From contig JAUUYW010000113.1 in NCBI GenBank assembly GCA_030590265.1, forward strand, positions 1 to 9,291: a stretch of DNA of 9,291 nt, read 5' to 3'. The notes below the pieces were generated by a model that did not search any database, was not told the origin of the DNA, and saw only the letters and a program-made list of their open reading frames with translations. Made by a program: the position numbers and the translations under genes. Origin of the DNA: Candidatus Krumholzibacteriia bacterium. GTDB lineage: Bacteria; Krumholzibacteriota; Krumholzibacteriia; LZORAL124-64-63. Of this stretch, positions 1 through 6,862 are shown in pieces. Each line of letters begins with the position of its first letter. The stretch's first letter is position 1.

Positions 1-1518
1 GCCTCGTTTCATTTTCGTCAGGCCTTGGTGAGTGAAGGCCGTCGTTTGATGCGCCTGGGGCAATCCAGCGAAGCTGTCCCTTGCCTTGCTGAGGCTGTAA
101 GGCTCTGGGAGAACTACCCGGATTTGCACTGCCTGCATGGCGCCGTCCTGGCCAAGACCGATGATTTGGATCAGGCTCTGCGGGAAGCTCAATGTGCCTT
201 GCGTTTGAATCCTGATTATTCTGAAGCTCGACTGCTGCAGGCGGTTGTTCTGGAAAAGCTGGATCGGAAAGTTGAGTCTGCCGATAGTCTCAATGCCCTG
301 GTGGAATCGGGGCGAAGGGTGGATCATTGGCTCATTGATACCTTCGGCAAATCAAAACAGTATTCGCAGGACCTTTTACCGCCGGACATGATGGACCAAC
401 TCATCAAGAGCCTCAGCGGAGAATCGGAAAAAGAAGAAGTTGCCGCCGGTGTGGCCCTGTGTCGCGAGGGAAACTGGACCAAGGGGCTGGAGATTTTTGC
501 TTCTCTGGTTTCCCGTCGTCCACGCTATCCTGATTACCGCACCCGACATGCTGCAGCACTATTTCAGATGGGAAGGCAGAGAGAGGCCCTGGTGGAAGTG
601 GAGGCCGCTCTGGCCCTGAATGACTCCTACCGAATGGCTGTCGATTTGAAAGGGTTGATCCTTGCCGACTCAGGTCAATTGCTGGACGCGCGAAGTTTTC
701 TGCACGAAGCAGACAAGGGGTTGGCAGAAAATTCACGGGCAGGGGCCTATGAAGAACTGTTTGGCTCATATCTGCGGGGTGTTTTGGCCCTGCTGACAGG
801 GCATGCACAGCAAGTGCCTGAAATTCTAGCTGGTTGGCCAGATCTTTTGCGCACATTTGCCAGGGCAGAGCTGCTGCTGGCCGCTGCTGATGATTTGCTC
901 AACCACCCCACAACCTGCGGTCGTCGTTTGTCTGATCTTGCCAATGAATGGTCTGATGAAGCCTTCTATTTTGAATTGTTGGCTTGCCACCATCTGGCAC
1001 AAAACCGTTTTCGGGATGTTAGCGGGGTTTTGGCTCGCTGGCCAGGATCCGGCAAGGGAACCGCGGAGTATGCTTATTTGGAGGAATTGTTGATCCTGAG
1101 CAAAGATGACCATCATGACGGACAATGGAAGGCTCCTGAACCTCAGGAGGGGGCCATTGCCCCCGAAGCATGGCAGTTTCTGGTGGCTCGGGCCACCTTC
1201 CAATCCGGGGATGACTCCAAAGCCTGGATGTTGTGTCAGGAACTTGTGCAGAAGGGGATTCAGAGTGAGCGCCTGGCACGGTTGCAGACGGCTGCTGCTG
1301 CGGGAGATCCCGACCTACCGGATGGCGGTTGGCAATCTCCCAAGGTTGTACCGGATTCCTGTTTGGCGCAGTTGGTGTATTTCGAGGTGGGCAGAAGGAA
1401 GCCTGAAAAAGCCATTGCCGCGGTGGAAAATGTTCTGCGCATCCACCCGGATTGTTTGACTGCTCGCTGGTTGCAACCGGAATTTTGGTTGGGCCCAATC
1501 AGGTCCTGGATTGCCTAG
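1..1518 (+). CDS. Tetratricopeptide-repeat protein, 5'-partial
   Basis: The reading frame is open from the first base and ends at TAG 1516-1518, giving at least 505 residues. In-frame TTG 25 and GTG 28 exist but have no good ribosome binding site, and the residues before them already look like part of a helix, so the true start is probably outside the window. Degenerate TPR repeats are visible: one block over about the first 100 residues (helix pairs with A, G, Y, L and P at repeat positions, such as ALRLNPDYSEARLLQA), a second around residues 150-240 (AALFQMGRQREALVEVEAAL), and a last one near the C terminus (PEKAIAAVENVLRIHPD). The region between is helical, with no recognised catalytic motif. 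TPR arrays are protein-protein interaction scaffolds, so no specific role can be given. No signal peptide or membrane segment is seen in the part present. The gene is convergent with the receiver gene, 16 bases away, with no visible terminator between them. Confidence 0.85.
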   Translation, partial: ASFHFRQALVSEGRRLMRLGQSSEAVPCLAEAVRLWENYPDLHCLHGAVLAKTDDLDQALREAQCALRLNPDYSEARLLQAVVLEKLDRKVESADSLNALVESGRRVDHWLIDTFGKSKQYSQDLLPPDMMDQLIKSLSGESEKEEVAAGVALCREGNWTKGLEIFASLVSRRPRYPDYRTRHAAALFQMGRQREALVEVEAALALNDSYRMAVDLKGLILADSGQLLDARSFLHEADKGLAENSRAGAYEELFGSYLRGVLALLTGHAQQVPEILAGWPDLLRTFARAELLLAAADDLLNHPTTCGRRLSDLANEWSDEAFYFELLACHHLAQNRFRDVSGVLARWPGSGKGTAEYAYLEELLILSKDDHHDGQWKAPEPQEGAIAPEAWQFLVARATFQSGDDSKAWMLCQELVQKGIQSERLARLQTAAAAGDPDLPDGGWQSPKVVPDSCLAQLVYFEVGRRKPEKAIAAVENVLRIHPDCLTARWLQPEFWLGPIRSWIA

Positions 1519-1534
1519 GACCGACACGCTCCTG

Positions 1535-1930
1535 CTATTGTTCCAGTTTAGAAAAAGCGCACAGACGCTCGACTTCATCGGTCAATTCCTGCAGGTCATA
1601 GGGTTTGCTCATGTAGGAGTTGGCCTGATATTGGAATCCGCGAATTCGATTGCGTTCGTCTTCGCTGGCTGTCAAAATGAGAATGGGTATATCCTGGAGC
1701 TCAATAACACTGCGCACTCGCTTGAGGAATCCAAAACCATCCACCACCGGCATCATCAGGTCCAGGATCACGCAATCGGGGATGTTGATCTGGATGGCCT
1801 GGAAACCCTCGGCACCATTGGTGGCTTCATCGATCTCATAGCCTTGACTCGAAAGCTGGAGGCGGACAATGGTGCGCAGATCCGGATCATCTTCCACAAC
1901 CAGGATTCTGGGTTTCGCCGTGTCGGACAT
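1535..1930 (-). CDS. Stand-alone response-regulator receiver (CheY-like)
   Basis: A 131-residue protein made of a single REC domain with no output domain. All phosphorylation-site residues are present: the acidic pair D14-D15 in ILVVEDDPD, the phospho-acceptor D57 in VILDLMMP, T87 in ILILTAS, and K109 followed by P110 in MSKPY. Such proteins accept a phosphoryl group from a histidine kinase and act by protein-protein contact, for example in chemotaxis, phosphorelays or cell-cycle control. The partner kinase is not in the window. I chose ATG 1928-1930 because it begins directly before the first beta strand and has a GGAAAG purine stretch upstream. An upstream in-frame ATG at 1987 would add 19 residues that do not resemble the family. 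The protein ends soon after the last helix, so it is complete. It lies between two TPR genes on the opposite strand, convergent with the first and divergent from the second. The function of this individual protein is unknown. Confidence 0.93.
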   Translation of the reverse strand: MSDTAKPRILVVEDDPDLRTIVRLQLSSQGYEIDEATNGAEGFQAIQINIPDCVILDLMMPVVDGFGFLKRVRSVIELQDIPILILTASEDERNRIRGFQYQANSYMSKPYDLQELTDEVERLCAFSKLEQ

Positions 1931-2101
1931 GACTGTATCTTTCCGTTGGGTCTTTTGGACCGGGCGGGTTCCATTTCGGAAATCCATGGAACCTGAACTG
2001 ACTCCCAGGGTTTCTTATGTTTGTCATCGGCCCGAGTGGACAGAACTTGAATCAATATCTTCGCTGCAAGGGCACTTGTTGCGTGTATTTTCGAAGGATG
2101 A

Positions 2102-3562
2102 TTGAAATTGAACCAGTCTCATAGCCCTGCCATTTTGTTATCCCTTGGGGTTTTGTTCCTGTTGATGCCTTCGTGGGGCCTTGGACAAATGGAAGCTGAT
2201 CCTGCCGGCGACGCCTGTGCCGAGGGCAAGACACTGTACGAAGCTTCCCGCTTTCCCGAAGCTCGCAAGGCTTTCATTCGATGTGTGGCCATGGGAGAAC
2301 CCGACCTGGAGACCCTGCTTCCCTTGACTGTCATGGGAATCAAAGATCAGCGACTGGATGAAGCACAGAAATATGGGTTTATGGCTGTTGAACTGGATCC
2401 TGACGACCCGGACGCACGATACTGGTATGGTCGCGCCCTGTTGCGCGCCAATCGGGTGGAAGAAGCTCGTCGGCAATGGGAACTGGGTTTGCGGCTTTCC
2501 CTCGAGCACAAGGGTATCCTGGAAGGGTTGGCCCGCCTGGCGCTGAATGAAGGGGAGCCGGCCAAAGCGTATCAACTGCTGGACCAATTGCGGCGGCAGG
2601 GTTTGGATGATGCCTGGTTGCACCGGATGTTGGCCGATATTGCCGCTTCCAGGGGAATCTGGGCCCAAAGCCTGGCTCATTTGGAAGACGCCATGAGAAG
2701 TGATCCGTCCAACCTTTCAGATTATCTGGCGGCCTCTGAACTTAGCTTGATGCAGGGCGACAAAACAGCAGCCATTGGCTATTGCCAGCAGGCTGTTCAA
2801 CTGGAACCCGGGGGGCCCAGTTTTGGTGCCTTGGGTGAGGCATTCTTTGCTGCAGACGTCATGGATTCGGCCCTTGTCTACCTGCGCAAGGCTGTTGATT
2901 CGGAAACAACCCATCCTCGACATCGTTTCAATCTGGCCAATGCCCTGGAAATCACCGGCCAATACAGTGAGGCGGAAAAGCATTTTCAATATTTTCTCGC
3001 CTCGCAGCCTGATGATGCTGTGGGTCATTTCAACTATGGTGTTCATCTGGAAAAACAGGGTCGGGAGGTGGAAGCACTCTACCACATTAACCGGACCATT
3101 CGCCTGGAGCCAAGCATGCTCAGCGCCCACATCGTCAAGGTTCAACTCCTGGAAAAATTGAACCAATACGATGCAGCTGTGCAAGAGGTTAATTTCCTGA
3201 TTGTTGCTGATCCGGACAACAAGGCCGAATTAATTCTCTGGGGAAATCGTCTCATTAAATTGCGTGATGAGGCCAATGGTGCCCGCCAGGAAGGCAAAGT
3301 GCATTTGCTGCATATGATTTTGACGGATCAGTCAATCGTTGAGTTGGTTCAGAATTATCTGCAAACAGGGGCCGATTTTGGCAGCCTGGTGAATCAGTAT
3401 TCCACTGGCCCGGCTGCTGCCAGGGGCGGAGATATCGGCTGGATTAATCCCAATGATTTGGTGGATTCCATGCGGGAGGCCATTGAGGTGCTGGGGATCA
3501 ATGACATAAGCCCTCCGATTGAATCGAGAGGGCTATATCATATTTTTAAAAGGTTGCCATAA
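2102..3562 (+). CDS. Exported TPR protein with C-terminal parvulin-type peptidyl-prolyl isomerase domain
   Basis: About 486 residues. The N terminus has a lysine at position 2, a hydrophobic stretch at about 10-22 (AILLSLGVLFLLM), and a small-residue region WGLGQ that suits signal peptidase I cleavage near residue 28. The mature protein would be periplasmic or otherwise extracytoplasmic. Residues about 40-390 are consecutive TPR repeats (for example YWYGRALLRANRVEEARRQWE, around residue 107, and FNLANALEITGQYSEAEKHF). Residues about 399-486 match a complete parvulin/rotamase domain: H404 in HMIL, the GADF segment, the ARGGDIGW core (R441-W447), and H480 in LYHIF. The two histidines are at the conserved parvulin positions. 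Parvulins catalyse cis-trans isomerisation of prolyl bonds, and SurA and PrsA use this fold in envelope protein folding. Cysteines 39 and 61 follow the signal peptide. The start is TTG 2102 or TTG 2108. AAGGA at 2094-2098 is better spaced for 2108, while the lysine favours 2102. No ATG fits. The substrate is unknown. Confidence 0.85.
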   Translation: MKLNQSHSPAILLSLGVLFLLMPSWGLGQMEADPAGDACAEGKTLYEASRFPEARKAFIRCVAMGEPDLETLLPLTVMGIKDQRLDEAQKYGFMAVELDPDDPDARYWYGRALLRANRVEEARRQWELGLRLSLEHKGILEGLARLALNEGEPAKAYQLLDQLRRQGLDDAWLHRMLADIAASRGIWAQSLAHLEDAMRSDPSNLSDYLAASELSLMQGDKTAAIGYCQQAVQLEPGGPSFGALGEAFFAADVMDSALVYLRKAVDSETTHPRHRFNLANALEITGQYSEAEKHFQYFLASQPDDAVGHFNYGVHLEKQGREVEALYHINRTIRLEPSMLSAHIVKVQLLEKLNQYDAAVQEVNFLIVADPDNKAELILWGNRLIKLRDEANGARQEGKVHLLHMILTDQSIVELVQNYLQTGADFGSLVNQYSTGPAAARGGDIGWINPNDLVDSMREAIEVLGINDISPPIESRGLYHIFKRLP

Positions 3563-3590
3563 GCTCTTTTGAACCAGATGCTTGTAAAAT

Positions 3591-3782
3591 TTAGACTACC
3601 TTTTTGACGCTACCGGTTCGGATGCAACGAGTGCAAACGTAACCGCGCTGGACTTTTCCGTCCTTTTCGAACCTGATTTTCTGCAAGTTGGGCAGCCAGC
3701 GATGACGAGTCAGGTTATGGGCGTGACTGACACGGTTGCCATACTGGGGGCCTTTGTCGCAAATAGAGCACTTCCTGCTCAT
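3591..3782 (-). CDS. rpmB: 50S ribosomal protein L28, zinc-ribbon form
   Basis: A 63-residue protein with the typical L28 pattern: MSRKCSICDKGPQYGNRVSH at the N terminus, then a run of basic residues and a C-terminal TGSVKK-type end. L28 is a component of the large ribosomal subunit needed for its assembly. Two CxxC pairs, C5/C8 and C50/C53, mark the zinc-binding (C+) version of the protein. ATG 3780-3782 is chosen because it starts the conserved sequence and is preceded on the minus strand by a perfect AGGAGG six bases upstream. A longer open frame to 3932 exists but its first 50 codons are not L28-like. The gene is divergent from recG, and its 3' end lies 28 bases from the convergent TPR-parvulin gene. 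A monocistronic transcript is likely. Confidence 0.97.
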   Translation of the reverse strand: MSRKCSICDKGPQYGNRVSHAHNLTRHRWLPNLQKIRFEKDGKVQRGYVCTRCIRTGSVKKVV

Positions 3783-3815
3783 GGCACTCCTCCTAAATAA
3801 AGAGTATTGCGAGGG

Positions 3816-3844
3816 TTGAATTCCAAGGCTCGGCAATTTAACAT
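3816..3844 (+). promoter_or_regulatory. Candidate recG promoter
   Basis: TTGAAT (3816-3821) is followed after exactly 17 bases by TAACAT (3839-3844), four of six matches each to the sigma-70 consensus boxes. The predicted transcription start is near 3851, leaving a leader of about 38 bases before recG. Its -10 box shares two bases with the -10 box of the candidate rpmB promoter on the opposite strand, so polymerase could probably not occupy both at once. Confidence 0.3.
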
Positions 3845-3863
3845 CCAAGTTCCGGTCCAGCAA
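3835..3863 (-). promoter_or_regulatory. Candidate rpmB promoter
   Basis: On the minus strand TTGCTG (3858-3863) is followed after 17 bases by TAAATT (3835-3840). These are three and four matches of six to the sigma-70 -35 and -10 boxes. Transcription would begin near 3828, giving a leader of about 45 bases before the rpmB start. The site overlaps the candidate recG promoter on the other strand. The matches are weak and this is only a candidate. Confidence 0.25.
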
Positions 3864-3888
3864 GTTATTTCCCCTACCAGGCCAAAAA

Positions 3889-5997
3889 ATGAAACCAGAA
3901 TTCAGTTTGGAAACACCCGTGCAGTTCCTCAAATCCGTTGGCCCGGTTCGGGCCAGGGGCTTGTCCCGTCTAGGTTTGGAGACCGTGGGAGACCTGTTGG
4001 CCCATTATCCTCATCGGTATTTTGACCGCACCACCACAGTTCAGGTGGGCCGCATCGTTGAAGGCAAAGAAGTGACGGTACTGGCTGAAGTGCTGACCAC
4101 CAACGAGCGACGGACCCGGCGTGGTGGCAGCATTCAAACGGTGACTCTGGGGGACGACACTGGTGTCTTGTTCTGCATCTGGTTCAACCAACGTTTTTTG
4201 CTGAAACAGTTTAGAGCCGGCCAAAGGGTGATGGTCAGTGGTTTGGCTCAACGCCACAACGGGCGCCTCCAGCTCACCCATCCGGATTTCGAATTGGTTG
4301 TGCCCCAAAATAAGGAAGAAAACACCGGAGGGCTGCATACGGGCCGCATGGTTCCGGTGTATGGCTTGACCGCCGGTATTGGGCAACATTGGCTGCGGGG
4401 GTTGGTCTTCCAGGCTTTGGAAAGGTTGACCACTGAAGGCAGCGGGTTCAAGGAAATGCTCCCCCAAAAACTGCTCAGGGAAAGGAAACTGTGCTCGGCC
4501 GGAACAGCCTGCAGGGATATCCATTTTCCAGCTGACCGCCCCGCTCTGGAAGCTGCCCGTCATCGTTTAAAATACCAGGAAGGTTTTTTCATCCAGCTGT
4601 TGATGGCTTGGCGGCGAGGGGAAAATCAGGATGTGCCGGGGGTGCGCCTGAACAAGCCAGGGGACTTGACCAAGCGGTTGGTGGACGATTTGCCGTTTAC
4701 CCTGACAGGTGCCCAACGAAGGGTGTTGGGGGAAATCCTGGCCGATTTGCGAAGTGGTCGGGTGATGCACCGTCTGGTTCAGGGAGATGTGGGCTGCGGG
4801 AAAACCCTGGTGGCTTTTATCGCCTGTCTCTTTGTGGTGGAACAAGGCTATCAATCGGTGATGATGGCGCCTACTGAGGTCCTGGCCCGGCAACACGGGC
4901 AAACCCTGGTCAAGTGGGCAAGTCCTCTGGGTGTGACGGTGGAAACCCTGACCGGAAGCACTCCCGCCGCAGAACGCCGGAGTATTTTGTCTGCCGTGGC
5001 GTCTGCAGAGGTGGATCTGCTGGTGGGCACCCATGCAGTGATTCAAAATGATGTTCGAGTGCCCCGGTTGGCTTTGTCAGTGATTGATGAACAGCATCGA
5101 TTTGGCGTGCGTCAAAGAGGCAAATCGGCATCCAGTGGAGAAATGACCGACCAGAGCCACGTTCTGGTCATGAGTGCCACGCCCATTCCCCGCAGTCTGG
5201 CTTTGACGCTTTATGGTGACCTGGATCTCAGTTTAATCGATGAGGTGCCCTCAGGTCGCGGAGCCATCAATACGGAAATTATCCGGTCCGCTGATGAGGG
5301 GCGTGTTTGGCAAGGCTGTCGTCGTGAATTGTCTGCTGGGCACCAGATTTTTGTGGTGCATCCGGTCATTGAAGAAACCGAAGGCCAGGATTTGAAAGCC
5401 GCCACTGTGGAATTTGAGAGAGTGAGTCGGGAAGTTTTTCCCGAATGGCGGGTGGCTTTGTTGCATGGGCGTCTCAAGAGTTCAGAGAAGCAAGAGATCA
5501 TGTCCGGCTTTTCGGCAGGGGAAATCCAGGTTCTTGTGGCCACCACGGTGGTTGAAGTGGGAATCGACGTCCCCAACGCCACCGCCATGGTGATTCAAAA
5601 TCCTGAACGCTTTGGTCTGGCCCAGTTGCACCAGTTGCGGGGCCGGATTGGTAGGGGGACTGGCGCCTCAACCTGTTATCTGTTGTGCGATGGCTTTCTT
5701 TCTGATGACAGTTTTCAACGCATCAGTTTCTTTGCTGCCAACCACGATGGTTTCGCTTTGGCCGAACAAGACCTCAGAACCCGGGGACCAGGGGAAGCCT
5801 GGGGAACCCGGCAGCATGGTGCTCCCGGATTTCAATTGCTCAATCCCCTGGCCGATGCCGACCTTATTCGGGTCTGCCACGAAGACAGTCGTCGCATTCT
5901 GAAACTGGATCCGGGACTGAAAAGTTCATCCGGACAACGTCTCCAAGAGGCTCTGGCCACTCACCATGGTCGGCACCAAAGCGAGTTGGCAGGGTAA
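3889..5997 (+). CDS. recG: ATP-dependent DNA helicase RecG
   Basis: A 702-residue protein, close to the usual RecG length of about 690. RecG is a cytoplasmic superfamily 2 helicase that binds branched DNA, regresses stalled replication forks and remodels recombination intermediates. The N-terminal part has the VGPVRARGLSRLGLETVGDL segment and then the OB-fold wedge domain (about 55-160) that splits the fork arms. The motor domains carry Walker A GDVGCGKT (299-306), the DEQH motif II (400-403), motif III SATPIPR (429-435), the VVHPVIEE segment typical of RecG, and motif VI QLRGRIGRG starting at 582. The RecG C-terminal signature DLRTRGPGEAWGTRQHG follows. ATG 3889 is used; only a weak AGG lies upstream (3879-3881), so translation may be modest. 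The gene is divergent from rpmB. Downstream, 170 non-coding bases separate it from rimP, so it is probably not in the rimP operon. Confidence 0.97.
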   Translation: MKPEFSLETPVQFLKSVGPVRARGLSRLGLETVGDLLAHYPHRYFDRTTTVQVGRIVEGKEVTVLAEVLTTNERRTRRGGSIQTVTLGDDTGVLFCIWFNQRFLLKQFRAGQRVMVSGLAQRHNGRLQLTHPDFELVVPQNKEENTGGLHTGRMVPVYGLTAGIGQHWLRGLVFQALERLTTEGSGFKEMLPQKLLRERKLCSAGTACRDIHFPADRPALEAARHRLKYQEGFFIQLLMAWRRGENQDVPGVRLNKPGDLTKRLVDDLPFTLTGAQRRVLGEILADLRSGRVMHRLVQGDVGCGKTLVAFIACLFVVEQGYQSVMMAPTEVLARQHGQTLVKWASPLGVTVETLTGSTPAAERRSILSAVASAEVDLLVGTHAVIQNDVRVPRLALSVIDEQHRFGVRQRGKSASSGEMTDQSHVLVMSATPIPRSLALTLYGDLDLSLIDEVPSGRGAINTEIIRSADEGRVWQGCRRELSAGHQIFVVHPVIEETEGQDLKAATVEFERVSREVFPEWRVALLHGRLKSSEKQEIMSGFSAGEIQVLVATTVVEVGIDVPNATAMVIQNPERFGLAQLHQLRGRIGRGTGASTCYLLCDGFLSDDSFQRISFFAANHDGFALAEQDLRTRGPGEAWGTRQHGAPGFQLLNPLADADLIRVCHEDSRRILKLDPGLKSSSGQRLQEALATHHGRHQSELAG

Positions 5998-6048
5998 GTT
6001 CAATGTCTCAGGGCATTGTAGACAGGGCACTTTGCTCCAGATTTTGTC

Positions 6049-6077
6049 TTGCAATGCTATCTGGGTGCGGGTATATT
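6049..6077 (+). promoter_or_regulatory. Sigma-70-like promoter for the rimP-nusA-infB operon
   Basis: TTGCAA (6049-6054), a 17-base spacer, and TATATT (6072-6077) match the -35 and -10 boxes at four and five of six positions. This is the best promoter seen in the window. Transcription would start at about 6084, roughly 84 bases before the rimP GTG. It sits in the non-coding gap after recG, where an operon promoter is expected. Confidence 0.6.
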
Positions 6078-6105
6078 CCCCCCATCTCAAATCGTCCCCC
6101 CATAT

Positions 6106-6148
6106 GGGTGGACCGGCTGGGGTGGGCATAAGTCCACTTCTTTTTTTT
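6106..6148 (+). terminator. Terminator-like hairpin with T-run in the rimP leader (putative attenuator)
   Basis: The arm GGGTGGAC (6106-6113) can pair with GTCCACTT (6132-6139): six Watson-Crick pairs plus two G-U pairs across an 18-base loop. It is followed by C and eight consecutive T (6141-6148). This is the layout of an intrinsic terminator. It lies downstream of the operon promoter and just upstream of the rimP ribosome binding site, so it would cut off operon transcription unless read through. It could alternatively end recG messages as well. The large loop makes the hairpin only moderately strong, and no folding energy was computed. Confidence 0.5.
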
Positions 6149-6155
6149 CATGGAC

Positions 6156-6170
6156 TGGAGGCAGGCCGTG
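6156..6170 (+). promoter_or_regulatory. Ribosome binding site deciding the rimP start
   Basis: TGGAGG at 6156-6161 lies six bases before GTG 6168-6170. The in-frame ATG at 6150 follows directly on a pyrimidine run and has no purine-rich sequence before it, so the GTG is the better start. Confidence 0.65.
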
Positions 6171-6833
6171 GCAGAACGTGTCCGTCCCAACCTGAAACAA
6201 ATGGCAATCAAGGTGATGGAGTTGTTGGAGCCCGAGTTGGCTGCCGACGGCTTTGAGATTCTTGATATACGGGTTTTTCAAGGCGGGGGACGCCTGCAGG
6301 TCCGGGTCTATATAGATACAGACGATGAAGAAGGTATCTCGCTGGGGCAGTGTGCAAAGGCAGGCCGCAGTATTAACTTCTTGATGGAAGAGGCGGATCT
6401 CTTTCCCGGTCAGTATGTGATGGAAGTCTCCTCACCAGGAATCCGGCGTCCCTTGCGCCTGGATCGTCATTTTGAGCAGGCGGTGGGGCAACGGGTGGAT
6501 CTGAAGGTTCGCCAGGGTAACAAGAGTCGACGGGTCAGGGGAGAATTGCTCTCCTTCGACGGCAAAACAGTGCGGGTTCAGCCACCATCCTCAACCGATG
6601 GCAGCAAGATCACTCCTGAAGTGGTTGAATTGCGCCGAACAGAAATTCTGGAAGCAAACCTGGAGCCCGATTTTGACGCCAAGAGCTTGATCAACGCCGA
6701 CCGTCGGCAGAAAAAAGAAGACCGCAAGGAAAAGCGGTTGGCCAAAAAGCGGCCGAAAAAAAATCGTCCCCGCGCACGAGCGGGTAACAAGAAAACAAGA
6801 GCTGGAGATGGCGATTCTTCTCCAGAAGACTGA
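6168..6833 (+). CDS. rimP: Ribosome maturation factor RimP
   Basis: About 221 residues from GTG 6168 (227 from ATG 6150, which has no ribosome binding site). RimP binds the free 30S subunit and is needed for late 16S rRNA and S12 assembly. The N-terminal alpha/beta domain contains DGFEILDIRVF, the VYIDTDDEEGISLGQCAKA segment and the family hallmark EVSSPGIRRPL starting near residue 86. The C-terminal SH3-like domain covers about 100-165. Most family members end there, at about 150-170 residues. Here a strongly basic tail of about 45 residues follows (clusters such as KEDRKEKRLAKKRPKKNRPR), ending in an acidic GDGDSSPED. It is the first gene of the operon, 29 bases before nusA. Residue numbers use the GTG start. 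Confidence 0.93.
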   Translation: MAERVRPNLKQMAIKVMELLEPELAADGFEILDIRVFQGGGRLQVRVYIDTDDEEGISLGQCAKAGRSINFLMEEADLFPGQYVMEVSSPGIRRPLRLDRHFEQAVGQRVDLKVRQGNKSRRVRGELLSFDGKTVRVQPPSSTDGSKITPEVVELRRTEILEANLEPDFDAKSLINADRRQKKEDRKEKRLAKKRPKKNRPRARAGNKKTRAGDGDSSPED

Positions 6834-6862
6834 CTGAGCCGAAGCCGTAGGAGAAACCAGGC

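Noticed and set aside
1511..1996. Plus-strand open frame of 161 codons across the receiver gene
   Set aside because: It is the antisense shadow of a clear response regulator with all active-site residues; no ribosome binding site or family resemblance.
1931..2101. Promoters in the divergent gap between the receiver and the TPR-parvulin gene, including TTGTCA near 2030
   Set aside because: No -35/-10 pair with acceptable spacing and a credible -10 box was found on either strand, although promoters must exist here.
3540..3590. Possible terminator between the convergent TPR-parvulin gene and rpmB (short GGTT/AACC and AAAAG/CTTTT matches)
   Set aside because: The stems are only four or five bases with long loops; not a credible intrinsic terminator.
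5998..6025. Small inverted repeats (CAATG/CATTG and TGTCT/AGACA) just after recG
   Set aside because: Five-base stems that compete with each other and have no T-run; likely chance.
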